Assembly (NCBI GenBank): GCA_021733795.1
Contig: JAIPKB010000017.1
Coordinates: forward strand, 1 to 50,764
Source: Akkermansiaceae bacterium
GTDB lineage: Bacteria > Verrucomicrobiota > Verrucomicrobiia > Verrucomicrobiales > Akkermansiaceae
Reading direction: 5' to 3'
Length of the DNA stretch: 50,764 bases
Numbering within the stretch: position 1 is the first letter of the stretch; each line of letters begins with the position of its first letter. The position numbers and the translations under genes are program-made. Of this stretch, positions 38,594 to 49,930 are shown piece by piece. The notes below the pieces were generated by a model. The model was not told the DNA's origin. It searched no databases and was given only the letters and a program-made list of their open reading frames with translations.

Positions 38594-39658
38594 CTACCGC
38601 AACCGGTGGCGAAGGGCAACCGTGGCTTTCTCCATGGCGTAGGAAACTCCGTTGACCCACGACCGGCGGCGGAAGGCGTGGCGGCTGAGGATTTCGTCGC
38701 CGGGGGCGGGGGCGGGGGCGTTCGCCTGGTGGTGCTCGTTGACGATCCGGCAGACCTGGGCGACCGGCGCGTATTTCTCAAGCACCCGGCGGCGGCTTTC
38801 CAGAATGGCTGGAAGGCTTTTCTCATACAGGCGGTCGCGCATCGCCCGGCGGATGGTTTCGGCGGCGGCGGCGGCGTCCGCCAGATCGATCCGGAGGAAG
38901 CTTTCCGCCGGGAAATAGTCCTCCGCATTGGGGCAGCCGTAGTACACCGGCATGCAGCAACCGAGAAACGGATCGGCGAGCTTCTCCGTCCAGTGGTGGA
39001 TGCCATGAAAGTTCTCGATAGCCACATGGTATTTGAATGGATCGAGCGCGTCCGCCTTGTCCTCGACGAATCTAACACCGCGGCCGAAGAGTTCCATTTC
39101 CGGGATGAGCGCCTTGAGTTCCATGACAAAATTGTAGCGGCGGTGGTGTAGGGTGTGGCGCTGCTGTTTGGTGGAACAAACGGCGGAGATTTCGCCGGTT
39201 TTGTTGAGTGGCACATGTGCCTTGATATAGTCGTAGCTCGCCCTTGGCTGGTTGGCGGCGTAGAACCAAACATAACTTGTTTGCGAGTAAATGGCACCAG
39301 GATGCCGGCCAATGGCCGATGGTTCCTGGCTCGTTAGAACGTGGCCGAACTGGCGGAGGAAGCCGGAACCGTAAACCTTGACGGTGGAAGGTTCGGTGGT
39401 GACGAGCAGGGTGTTCTCGCGGGGGCAGGCCAGCGGTTCCACCCATAGCGTGTGGCGCTCACCGGAGACGGATGGCAGGTCGTCCCAGACGACGAGCCAA
39501 TCGTAGTCGCGGCAGTGGCGATCAAAGACAAATTCGCAATTGCCCCAGCGAGTGGGTGCGTCGGGCGGGCCCGGAAAGCAGTTTTCCCATCCCGCACCGT
39601 CGCGGTCAGGCTTGAACTTGGCGAGGAACTTGATGCGAATGGTTTCGGAATTGCACAT
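38594..39658 (-). CDS. Glycosyltransferase family 10 (fucosyltransferase-like)
   Basis: A 354-residue enzyme resembling bacterial alpha-1,3/1,4-fucosyltransferases. The key segment is KYHVAIENFHGIHHW-TEKL-ADPFLGCCMPVYYGCPN, the donor-binding motif of GT10 (F.FENS...D..TEK...A...G.VPV..G). The acceptor-binding N-terminal half is less conserved, as usual. It likely adds a fucose-like 6-deoxy sugar, which could be the sugar made by the facing operon. It is the last gene of the leftward seven-gene glycan operon, 15 nt after the FkbM gene. Confidence 0.8.
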   Translation of the reverse strand: MCNSETIRIKFLAKFKPDRDGAGWENCFPGPPDAPTRWGNCEFVFDRHCRDYDWLVVWDDLPSVSGERHTLWVEPLACPRENTLLVTTEPSTVKVYGSGFLRQFGHVLTSQEPSAIGRHPGAIYSQTSYVWFYAANQPRASYDYIKAHVPLNKTGEISAVCSTKQQRHTLHHRRYNFVMELKALIPEMELFGRGVRFVEDKADALDPFKYHVAIENFHGIHHWTEKLADPFLGCCMPVYYGCPNAEDYFPAESFLRIDLADAAAAAETIRRAMRDRLYEKSLPAILESRRRVLEKYAPVAQVCRIVNEHHQANAPAPAPGDEILSRHAFRRRSWVNGVSYAMEKATVALRHRLR

Positions 39659-39673
39659 GATATCCCTGCGGAA

Positions 39674-40582
39674 TCAGGAGATGGAGTTCTTCGCAACCTG
39701 GAGCGTTGCGGGGGTGCCGATTCCCGGGCGGCGGGCGACGATCACACCATCGCCGGCGACTGTTTCATCCATGTCGCAGGAAACGAGGACATGATAGCCG
39801 TAGGCCCTCAGACGTTCGATGCAGGCGTAGTGAAGCTCGTTGGTATGAGAGGAAACGAAGACATAATCGGCGCGATGTTCACCAAGCATGCGGGAGGCGC
39901 CGGTCAGCATCCTGAGTTCGGCCTCCTGGATGTCGGCATGGAGGACCGCCATGTGGTCGATCGAGTGTCGCCGGCAGAAATCATCAATCGTAATGACGGG
40001 GACGCCATCTTTATGGAAGCCGGGTTGATCGCCGATATATGCCTGTTCAAAAGTCCCGGTGAAGTTGTTATGACCGAAGTTTTCCTGACCTGACAGGAGA
40101 TTCCCTTGGTCCGGTTCGACGAGGAAGCAGCGTGCGCCGGGAATGGCGTGGGCGAACCACATTGAATAGTAGGCCCAGTAGGCGCCGACTTCGACGATGG
40201 TTGAGCCGGGTTTGATGTGGAGGAGAATCTCTGCAAAGGCTCGTTCCTCCTGGGGTTCGTGAACGCCCTTGTTTTCGACAAGCATGTTGAGAATGCCTTC
40301 GCCGTAATAGCCCAGAGCCCCAACTTGAAGTCCGTTGTGCATGGTGATCCAGCCACCTTCAAGCCGGCCGGCAGCGGGGTGGCGGGGAATATGTGAGTTG
40401 TCCGGGCAACCGACGACCTGGTCGATGCGATCCCGCCAGTATGCATTGACGACGCCCAACGCGGCATCGGCCATGGCGGCATCGGTGTGGACCCGGCTCT
40501 GGCGGCGGCGATAGGCGTCGTTGATTCTCCGATACCAGGACTTTGGCAGGAATCTGCGGAGAATTTGGTGGGGAGGTTTCAT
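39674..40582 (-). CDS. FkbM-like methyltransferase A (variant acidic motif)
   Basis: A 302-residue class I methyltransferase. The SAM site is TIVEVGAYWAYYSMWFA (129-145), followed by ARCFLVEPD (the acidic ribose ligand). The usual FkbM KIDVEGAE segment is HADIQEAELRML here, keeping Asp and Glu but losing the Gly. FkbM family members O-methylate sugars or polyketides; in this operon a glycan hydroxyl is the likely target. Its ATG overlaps the stop of the preceding gene (ATGA, 40579-40582). Confidence 0.82.
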   Translation of the reverse strand: MKPPHQILRRFLPKSWYRRINDAYRRRQSRVHTDAAMADAALGVVNAYWRDRIDQVVGCPDNSHIPRHPAAGRLEGGWITMHNGLQVGALGYYGEGILNMLVENKGVHEPQEERAFAEILLHIKPGSTIVEVGAYWAYYSMWFAHAIPGARCFLVEPDQGNLLSGQENFGHNNFTGTFEQAYIGDQPGFHKDGVPVITIDDFCRRHSIDHMAVLHADIQEAELRMLTGASRMLGEHRADYVFVSSHTNELHYACIERLRAYGYHVLVSCDMDETVAGDGVIVARRPGIGTPATLQVAKNSIS

Positions 40583-41487
40583 TGGGAGTGCATGGGGGAT
40601 TCACAGACAAAAGGAACCGGAAGATGGTCTCGGATCAGAAAAACCGTATCAATGGATGGCGGAATGTTCGCGGGATCATTGATTTCAATGGCGAGGTCGG
40701 CATTCTTGGTGTCCAGGCCGAAGGCGCGGTAGTGGCGGAAGAGCGGAATGCTCCAGATCGCGGCACTGTCAAAACCGCAGGCTTCCATTTGACACGGAAC
40801 ATATTCAAAAAGGATCCGGTCAGCCATCAGGTGGAATCCCTCGTCAAGTCCGGCAAAAAGGCTGGGCTCGTAGCCTTCAATATCGATTTTTATCAGACCG
40901 CAACGGGTGATGCCGGCCTCGGCAAGAATGACGGGCAGCGCCTGGGTTCTGACGTCGATTTGTTGGACTGTCCCGGCGGCGAGCTGCTGTTGCAGCAACG
41001 GGGTGGTGCCGAAAGAGGCGAGGCTTGGCGAGTCGGGGTTGACGTTGAATGGAATGATTCCCTCCTTGTCCGCGACACCGATGTTGACGACCTCGATGGA
41101 AGAGAATCCATTGAGTTTGATGTTTTCATTGCAACGCACGACCATTTCCGGGTTGGCATCAATCGCCAGAATAGGGGCGTGGGGGTTGTGCTTGTGGAAC
41201 AGGCAGGTGAAGTAGCCAATATTGCATCCCACATCAATGAAGCTGGAGCATTCCGGAGCCAGCTTCTTAATCAGGTTTGAGAGTGCGGGTTCGAACTCTG
41301 AATGGATCGCGGTGTAGGTGTCCACGGGGTCGCCGATGCGGAGATGCAGCGAAAAACCATGTTTGGTGGCTTGAATGATGTGTCGTCCGTGTTCGGCCCG
41401 GCGGAACTTGCGGCCGGCGGACCGGCGCAAGGAATTGACCATTCCGTAGTTGGCATACCATTTGAAGATGCGGGAACGTAGTTTCAT
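40579..41487 (-). CDS. FkbM family methyltransferase B
   Basis: A 302-residue SAM-dependent methyltransferase with SFIDVGCNIGYFTCLF (motif I), APILAIDANPEMV and the family-typical GLIKIDIEGYEPSLFAGL. The ATG at 41487 overlaps the stop of the upstream gene (ATGA), which fixes the start over an in-frame ATG at 41640. It is one of three FkbM-type genes in this operon; they are clearly not recent duplicates of each other. Confidence 0.87.
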   Translation of the reverse strand: MKLRSRIFKWYANYGMVNSLRRSAGRKFRRAEHGRHIIQATKHGFSLHLRIGDPVDTYTAIHSEFEPALSNLIKKLAPECSSFIDVGCNIGYFTCLFHKHNPHAPILAIDANPEMVVRCNENIKLNGFSSIEVVNIGVADKEGIIPFNVNPDSPSLASFGTTPLLQQQLAAGTVQQIDVRTQALPVILAEAGITRCGLIKIDIEGYEPSLFAGLDEGFHLMADRILFEYVPCQMEACGFDSAAIWSIPLFRHYRAFGLDTKNADLAIEINDPANIPPSIDTVFLIRDHLPVPFVCESPMHSQ

Positions 41488-42389
41488 TGGGATTTGAGGG
41501 CGGCTTGCTCGATGGACCGGATGGATTTGACTGGCCCATTTTTGGCGGCAGTGGTTGGGAATATCAACTCCGGGATATTGGGATTCATGAAGGTGCTTGC
41601 CAAGGACAGATTTGAAACGGTGCGAATCAAGGCATGGCAACGGGCAAGAAGAATCGCATCAAGGATGGCGTCCTTGCCACGGATGCAACCGAGTGAAGCA
41701 TGATCCGGCTCAAAGTGATGAATCGGCGTCCCGTCCGTGCTGCGGTGTTGCTCACGGAAAATGACCCGCCGGCCAAAACGGTCGAGCATCGCATCAAGAA
41801 ACGCCTGTTCATCAGTCGCAACAAAAAAGTGAATGCGTGAGTCCAACCCGGCCAGAACGTCGAGCGCCTCTGCGTAGGGAATCCGCACCGCCTCGCTAAT
41901 AAGCTTGTCGGTTCCACGATAGTGGATACCCACGAGCGGACGGTTGATGAAATGATTCCCCTGGAAATCCGCGGCCTCCTCAAGCAATTCCCGTCGCAGC
42001 CGGATTTGAGACGTGAGTTGGTGGGCCAGATGACGGTCCAGGGCGACTCCCAGGTGGGCGAAGCGCACCGACTTTTTGGTGGCCGGCAGTTCAATCACCG
42101 CCTCACGACGCTTGCGTTCCGGAAAATACAGGGAGGTTTCGAAAAACTGGTCCCACCAGCCGGATTCACCGGTTGTGGCGGTACGGTAGTCTCCGCTCAC
42201 GAACCGCAGCCGGAGAGAACAGCGAAGGAGGTTGGAAACCAGCAGACAGCCAAGAACCTGACAATAGAGGGAGAAAAGCCCACCGGGTCGATCATGCAGA
42301 ACCAGTTCACCACGATGGGCCGCGCGATAGACAAAGGCCAGCCGCAGGGCATTGATCCGGTTGCTGATAGAGTCCGGGATAGTGTGCAT
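41484..42389 (-). CDS. GT23/NodZ-like fucosyltransferase-fold protein
   Basis: A 301-residue protein with the nucleotide-sugar motif LVGIHYRGTDKL (His156, Arg158, Asp161), the signature of NodZ/FUT8-type alpha-1,6-fucosyltransferases and related O-fucosyltransferase folds, followed by RIHFFVATDEQAFLDAM and LDAILLARCHALIRTVSNLSL, also family-like. It probably transfers a 6-deoxyhexose in the glycan assembled by this operon. Donor and acceptor are not deducible. It sits between FkbM genes, 27 nt after one and overlapping the next by 4 nt. Confidence 0.75.
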   Translation of the reverse strand: MHTIPDSISNRINALRLAFVYRAAHRGELVLHDRPGGLFSLYCQVLGCLLVSNLLRCSLRLRFVSGDYRTATTGESGWWDQFFETSLYFPERKRREAVIELPATKKSVRFAHLGVALDRHLAHQLTSQIRLRRELLEEAADFQGNHFINRPLVGIHYRGTDKLISEAVRIPYAEALDVLAGLDSRIHFFVATDEQAFLDAMLDRFGRRVIFREQHRSTDGTPIHHFEPDHASLGCIRGKDAILDAILLARCHALIRTVSNLSLASTFMNPNIPELIFPTTAAKNGPVKSIRSIEQAALKSQ

Positions 42390-42416
42390 TGACCGGGGTG
42401 GAGGGTAGGGTTCGGG

Positions 42417-43298
42417 TTACTTGAGAATCGACGCGACCACGGCGGCATGAGGGTCGGCGAAGAGGAAGTTATGGGATTCGAAGGTGTTTTCCCCGGTGCG
42501 GGCGATCGCCTCGACTTCGGCGGCCTCTACCCGCCGGGGCTGATCACCGGCGGTCCAGGCATGGTAGCCGTTGCTCCAGAAATATTCGAAGGTGCGAACG
42601 AGATGGGGGTTGATGGTGGTGCCGTCCGGTTGGTGCTGGTCCACACAAATCTCGATCATCCAGACCGGCTTGGGATCGGCGGCAAGAAATCGTGAGGCAC
42701 CGGCCAACATGAATTGCTCGGCTCCCTCGATATCGACCATGATCAGACAACGCTGGCCAACGAGACGGTTGGCGAGAACTTGGTCGAGAGTGAGCACCGG
42801 GGCGAGAGTGACGTCGTACTCCGGGGTGTTGGCCCAACCTTTGATCAGTGAGGCTCCGGTGCCTGCGCCGAAAATCTCGAGAATCCCGGTTTCCGCGCCG
42901 AGGGCGACCGGATAGATTTCGATTTTTCCAGCCCAGTCGTTGGTGCGGATGTTGGCAAGCAGGTAGCGGACGTTGAGATCGATCGGCTCAAAGGCGAATG
43001 CCGGGACCCCTTGCTGGATCGCCAGGCAACAATAGTAACCGACATTGGCTCCGACGTTGATGAAGGCGTCGCAATGAGGGAGGACTTGCTTGATCAGGCG
43101 GGTTTCGAGCGGCTCGAAGCGCCCGTCCTGCATCGCACGGCTGCCATAGAGCTTGAATCCATGGGGGGTAACCGGCGCAGGCTTGAGCGACTTCCAATAA
43201 AACCGGAGGGCCCGCTCGAAATTTTTCAACTGCTGGCGGATCACCGCGACCTTTTGGGGGAATGGCGGTTTGGGTGGTGGTTCCTTGATCGGGGACAT
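42417..43298 (-). CDS. FkbM family methyltransferase C
   Basis: A 293-residue SAM-dependent methyltransferase: DAFINVGANVGYYCCLA (motif I), AFAFEPIDLNVRYL and CLIMVDIEGAEQFMLAGA, the canonical FkbM signature. The ATG at 43298 (MSPIKEPPPKPPFP) follows the SGNH gene stop by 17 nt; an ATG at 43418 would overlap that gene by 100 nt and is less likely. Expected role: O-methylation of a sugar in the surface glycan. Confidence 0.87.
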   Translation of the reverse strand: MSPIKEPPPKPPFPQKVAVIRQQLKNFERALRFYWKSLKPAPVTPHGFKLYGSRAMQDGRFEPLETRLIKQVLPHCDAFINVGANVGYYCCLAIQQGVPAFAFEPIDLNVRYLLANIRTNDWAGKIEIYPVALGAETGILEIFGAGTGASLIKGWANTPEYDVTLAPVLTLDQVLANRLVGQRCLIMVDIEGAEQFMLAGASRFLAADPKPVWMIEICVDQHQPDGTTINPHLVRTFEYFWSNGYHAWTAGDQPRRVEAAEVEAIARTGENTFESHNFLFADPHAAVVASILK

Positions 43299-43315
43299 GC
43301 GATACGGGAGGTGGA

Positions 43316-44572
43316 TTAGGGTGGGGCCTCCGCCATCTGACGGGCGGCCTTGAGCTTGTTCGGGAAACGGGAGAAGAGGCCTCGCCACCATGCTACGTCC
43401 CGGGGATTGCCGAGGCAATACTCACGGTGGGCGGCGATCCAGTTGGCCCGGTGGACGTTCCAGTCTCCTTCCAACAAACTCACCCCGACCGGTGCGCTGG
43501 TGACGTCCGCCCCGGGGCGCCCGGCGAAAATCGTGCTGAGGACGCGGTCACCGAGTTTCGATTGGGCATGGCCGAGGTCGAACCAGCCGGGCATCTGCTG
43601 GGATTTTGCACCCGGTTCGGGCATCGGGATGGTAGTATAATCGTTGAAAGTCATGAAACTCCAAAGTTTCACCGGTGGTCCCGTTGCCACGACCGCATTG
43701 GCCTTGATGCAGATATCAGCGAGCGCACGGAGGTCATTCTCCCAGCACATCGTCTCCGGTTGATCGAGGCTGGGATGCAGTTGTTTGAGAGCGTGCTGGG
43801 GCGGCACCACGATGTGCATTTCGATCCCGGCCTGGCGGACGAGAATGATGAATTTCTCCAGTAAATCGGCCTTTTGCTGGCGGAGGATCTGGGGGCGGAG
43901 GTTCCATTGATCTTCGCAAATCTCAAAGCCCATCTCGAAGGCGGACTCGACGTATTGGCGGAGATTTGCGGGATGATTGGGTTGGAGCCACTGGCCAAGC
44001 TGGCTGCGAATCGGCTTGGTGCCGTCGAAATACCGTTGGAGAGTGGCAATGGAATCCACGAGTGAGCGACCACCGATGATCTGGTTGATGCTGCGTTCGA
44101 TCGAGTGGTTGTCGTCGGCGAACGGGGATTGATAGAAGCGGGCATACTTGCGGCTGTCCCAATCGTTGTGGAGATCGCCCGCCTCGATACCGAGGATCAG
44201 GGTTTCAATTTGCGGATTGCGGTCAAGCAGGTAGTTCCCGGCCGGGATGGTTTCCAAAAGGTGGGCAGCCGACATTGCAAGATTGCAAGTGCGCCGTGTG
44301 CCAAACACCGGATGCGTGGGATCCAGTCCGATTTCGATCCTGGAGGAACCAAGCATGACCACCTGCCAGTCTCCACGGTTGGCGAGGGCGGCTTTTCCCA
44401 CGCGGACGGTGTTGCTGATTTCGCGGGCGGGATCGAGGGCGGCCACCGCCCAGCGGGTGTGGTTGATCCGCCAGGGGTCCACGGTGAGTGAGAGGATCGC
44501 CGTAAGCAGGAAATACCCGCCCATCAGGCAGCCAAGCCAGCGGAGGAAGCGGATGAATGATCGGCGGGACAT
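43316..44572 (-). CDS. SGNH/AlgJ-like membrane-anchored protein paired with MBOAT
   Basis: A 418-residue protein with one N-terminal membrane helix (LRWLGCLMGGYFLLTAILSLTV) and a periplasmic domain. VVMLGSSRIEIGLDP is the serine-containing block I of SGNH-type acyl esterases/transferases, and DLGHAQ near the C-terminus fits the Asp-x-x-His block. It directly follows the MBOAT gene (26 nt), the standard pairing in polysaccharide O-acetylation (AlgI with AlgX/AlgJ), so it likely transfers acetyl groups delivered across the membrane by the MBOAT protein. Confidence 0.78.
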   Translation of the reverse strand: MSRRSFIRFLRWLGCLMGGYFLLTAILSLTVDPWRINHTRWAVAALDPAREISNTVRVGKAALANRGDWQVVMLGSSRIEIGLDPTHPVFGTRRTCNLAMSAAHLLETIPAGNYLLDRNPQIETLILGIEAGDLHNDWDSRKYARFYQSPFADDNHSIERSINQIIGGRSLVDSIATLQRYFDGTKPIRSQLGQWLQPNHPANLRQYVESAFEMGFEICEDQWNLRPQILRQQKADLLEKFIILVRQAGIEMHIVVPPQHALKQLHPSLDQPETMCWENDLRALADICIKANAVVATGPPVKLWSFMTFNDYTTIPMPEPGAKSQQMPGWFDLGHAQSKLGDRVLSTIFAGRPGADVTSAPVGVSLLEGDWNVHRANWIAAHREYCLGNPRDVAWWRGLFSRFPNKLKAARQMAEAPP

Positions 44573-44598
44573 GCGGCGGGAGCGGGGCGGGTAGGTGG

Positions 44599-46146
44599 TT
44601 AGAACTGGAAGTAGATGAACTCGCCGCCACGGTCGATTTCCAACGTGACGATGACCAACAGGATGAAAACAAACACCGCCGCCAGCGGCACCGGCCGCCA
44701 GGACCACCACCTTCGGGGTCGTCCGCGCGGTTCACCCCGGGTGCGGAAATGCGGGGAGAAACGCCCCATGAATTCCTGGGTATTGGGCAGGAAGAAGGCA
44801 ATGATGATGGCATAAACCAAGGGCCGGAGGGCTCGTTTCGCCTTCATGATGGCTCCTTTGGAAAGCGGCGTCCACAGCGGGCCGTCCTGCGGCACCACCA
44901 TCGAGTGGTAAAACCGGGTGGTGGTTTCCCAGGCCAGCCGGGCGTTGCCGGACGAGGCCAGTTCGTAGTTGCCGGAGCGGAACGGCACCCAGGCGAAAAC
45001 CACCGCCATGAAAGTGATCGTTACCGCCAGCAGGCGCGGCAGCGGCCGCCAGCCGAGCTTGCGGCGCAGCGCGATCCATGCGTTGTTGACACACAGATAG
45101 AGCCCGTGCAGCCCGCCCCACAACAGGAAAGTGATGCCCGCCCCATGCCAGAGCCCGCCTAACAACATGGTCACCATCAGGTTGGCATAACGCCGCGACG
45201 GCCCGCGGCGGTTGCCGCCCAGCGGGATGTAGAGGTAGTCGCGGAGAAACCGCGAGAGCGTCATGTGCCAGCGCCGCCAGAAGTCGATGATCGAGGTGGC
45301 CTTGTAGGGCGAGCAGAAGTTCAACGGCAGCCGCAGCCCGAACAAATACGAAGAGCCGATCGCCATGTCCGAGTAGCCGGAGAAATCGAAGTAGATCTGG
45401 AAGGTGTACGCCAGCGCCCCCACCCAGGCCTCGCCATTGGTCAGCGCGCGGGTGCCGTCGGCGGCGAATTGAAAGATCGGACTGGCGGTTTCCGCCAGGT
45501 TGTCGGCGATGATCACCTTTTTGAACAATCCCAGGGCGAGCACGCTGAGGCCGATCGCGATGAACCGCGGGTTGAGGCGGGTGATCTTCGGCTGGAACTG
45601 GCCGATCAACTCGCGGTGGTGCACCAGTGGCCCCGCGATCAAATGCGGGAAAAACGTCACAAACAACAGATAATCGGCGAAATTGTAGCCGGTCTTGTCA
45701 CCCCGGAACACATCCACCAGAAACGCGATTTGCAGGAACGTGAAAAACGATACCGCCAGTGGCAGCACCAGATGCGGGATCGAATGGGGCCAACCGGTGA
45801 CGGCATGTGACCAGACCGAAAAAATCCCAAGGTATTTGAAATAGGCGAGCAGCGACAGGTTGGTGGCGACCCCGAAAGTGACCAGCGAGCGTCGGACGAC
45901 CGGGTTGGCAGACCTGGCGATGGCATTGCCGCAGAGGAAATTTCCCGCACAGGAGCCGACGATCAGCAGCAGAAACCACGGCGTCCACGGCAGGTCCGGA
46001 TCGGGTTTCCACCAGGCGTAGAATCCGAGGCTCGCCAGCGTCAGCCAGGCCGTGCTCAAGCGCCAATGAATCCGCCCAAGCCCGTAGAACCCAAGCAAAA
46101 CCAAGGGCAGAAAAAACAATAGGTAGGTGTAGGTGCTGAAAAGCAT
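44599..46146 (-). CDS. MBOAT family membrane O-acyltransferase (AlgI/DltB-like)
   Basis: A 515-residue polytopic membrane protein starting MLFSTYTYLLFFLPLVLLGFY. Core motifs of the AlgI branch are present: FWRRWHMTLSRFLRDYLYIPLGGNRRG and the catalytic-His segment LLGGLWHGAGITFLLWGGLHG; YFDFSGYSDMAIGSSYLFG is also diagnostic. It moves acyl groups from the cytoplasm to extracytoplasmic glycans. The ATG at 46146 was chosen because family similarity starts there. It is the first gene of the leftward seven-gene operon, and the REP pair lies upstream. Confidence 0.93.
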   Translation of the reverse strand: MLFSTYTYLLFFLPLVLLGFYGLGRIHWRLSTAWLTLASLGFYAWWKPDPDLPWTPWFLLLIVGSCAGNFLCGNAIARSANPVVRRSLVTFGVATNLSLLAYFKYLGIFSVWSHAVTGWPHSIPHLVLPLAVSFFTFLQIAFLVDVFRGDKTGYNFADYLLFVTFFPHLIAGPLVHHRELIGQFQPKITRLNPRFIAIGLSVLALGLFKKVIIADNLAETASPIFQFAADGTRALTNGEAWVGALAYTFQIYFDFSGYSDMAIGSSYLFGLRLPLNFCSPYKATSIIDFWRRWHMTLSRFLRDYLYIPLGGNRRGPSRRYANLMVTMLLGGLWHGAGITFLLWGGLHGLYLCVNNAWIALRRKLGWRPLPRLLAVTITFMAVVFAWVPFRSGNYELASSGNARLAWETTTRFYHSMVVPQDGPLWTPLSKGAIMKAKRALRPLVYAIIIAFFLPNTQEFMGRFSPHFRTRGEPRGRPRRWWSWRPVPLAAVFVFILLVIVTLEIDRGGEFIYFQF

Positions 46147-46329
46147 GCGGCTGGGGGGCAGGACTATTTTCGCAAACCCGGGATTCCACAAGGCCAAAAG
46201 CCCTGTGGCGGCGGATTCCATCCGCCCAGTCCCATACGGTTCAATGAGTGCGCCGGAGTGTGATGAGAGGCTCGCGATTCCGTCTCGAAGCCGCGTTGCG
46301 GCTTTGAATACCAGAGCCGCCCCAGCCAC

Positions 46330-46376
46330 GCCGACAGCATGTCGGCTTCACATAGCCGGCAAAATGCCGGCGCTCC
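46330..46376 (-). repeat. Two-hairpin REP unit, left half of a head-to-head pair
   Basis: Read on the minus strand: GGAGC, hairpin 1 GCCGGCATTTTGCCGGC, linker TATGTGAA, hairpin 2 GCCGACATGCTGTCGGC. Both stems are 7 bp with 3-nt loops. Confidence 0.9.
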
Positions 46377-46424
46377 GGAGCGCGTTCATTCTGAACGCTG
46401 AGTCAGGCGGACATGCTGTCCGCC
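46377..46424 (+). repeat. Two-hairpin REP unit, right half of a head-to-head pair
   Basis: Read on the plus strand: GGAGC, hairpin 1 GCGTTCATTCTGAACGC, linker TGAGTCA, hairpin 2 GGCGGACATGCTGTCCGCC. It joins the left unit at the palindrome GCTCCGGAGC (46372-46381). Hairpin 2 keeps the ACATGCTGT centre of the left unit while hairpin 1 has a wholly different stem. The pair lies between the aconitase stop and the MBOAT gene. Confidence 0.9.
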
Positions 46425-46441
46425 AAGCCACGGTTGGCGGG

Positions 46442-49327
<2,886 letters not shown>

Positions 49328-49469
49328 GACGGTAGTTGCTGGAATCGATGGAAGACGAGGCTTGCGGATGCACGGAACATAGGGATGCTGGCGGAATTGT
49401 CAAAAAGGTTCGATCAGGGTTCGATTAGGGCGGTTTTTGCACGCCGGATCGCCCGCGCCAGGGGGCTTG

Positions 49470-49655
49470 TCACTCCGGCTTTTTCGTCAAATCCCTGAGG
49501 ATTTTCTTTGCAAGAAGCTCGTTGATCTCCCGGTGCCGGGGAACCGGTTGGGATCTTCCGGTGTCCGGGTTGTGGTAAATATCGTGACAGGAACCGTGGC
49601 GCAACAAATGGCAACCGGCCTTTTCCAGTGCTGTCACGAGTTCCCGTCTTTTCAC
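49470..49655 (-). CDS. HicA-like toxin (mRNA interferase family)
   Basis: A 61-residue protein of the HicA dsRBD-like fold: MKRRELVTALEKAGCHLLRHG, then SCHDIYHNPDTGRSQPVPRHREI and LAKKILRDL. His24 in GSCHDIY is the expected catalytic His (G-x-x-H form). HicA toxins cleave mRNA and stop translation until bound by HicB. Its ATG overlaps the stop of the preceding antitoxin-like gene by 4 nt. The order here is antitoxin first, the reverse of classical hicAB. Confidence 0.85.
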   Translation of the reverse strand: MKRRELVTALEKAGCHLLRHGSCHDIYHNPDTGRSQPVPRHREINELLAKKILRDLTKKPE

Positions 49656-49843
49656 ACGATTTCGAGTTCCTCTTCTTTGCGGATTCCGGGGATGTTTTCC
49701 TGACCGAAGAGTTCGAAGAGATCCCGGAGGTGTCTTTTGAGGTCGTCCAAATCCTCACCCTGGGTCCAATGATCCGGGTAGTCGTTCAGATAGCCGAGAT
49801 ACTTGCCATCGGACTCACGCCAGTAGGTGATCTTCGCTTTCAT
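49652..49843 (-). CDS. HicB-like antitoxin, short form
   Basis: A 63-residue protein starting MKAKITYWRESDGKYLGYLNDYPDHWTQGEDLDDLKRHLRDLFEL, the HicB partial-RNase-H-like fold that neutralises HicA. There is no C-terminal DNA-binding domain, so autoregulation would need another factor or the complex. It is translationally coupled to the toxin (ATGA). Confidence 0.82.
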   Translation of the reverse strand: MKAKITYWRESDGKYLGYLNDYPDHWTQGEDLDDLKRHLRDLFELFGQENIPGIRKEEELEIV

Positions 49844-49930
49844 GGTCGGAGGTTAAGGTACGATGGCGCTGCATTCAAGTGCCAAGTTTTAGTAGTTGTG
49901 AACGGGAGCTCATCCCGTCATACTCCGGCC

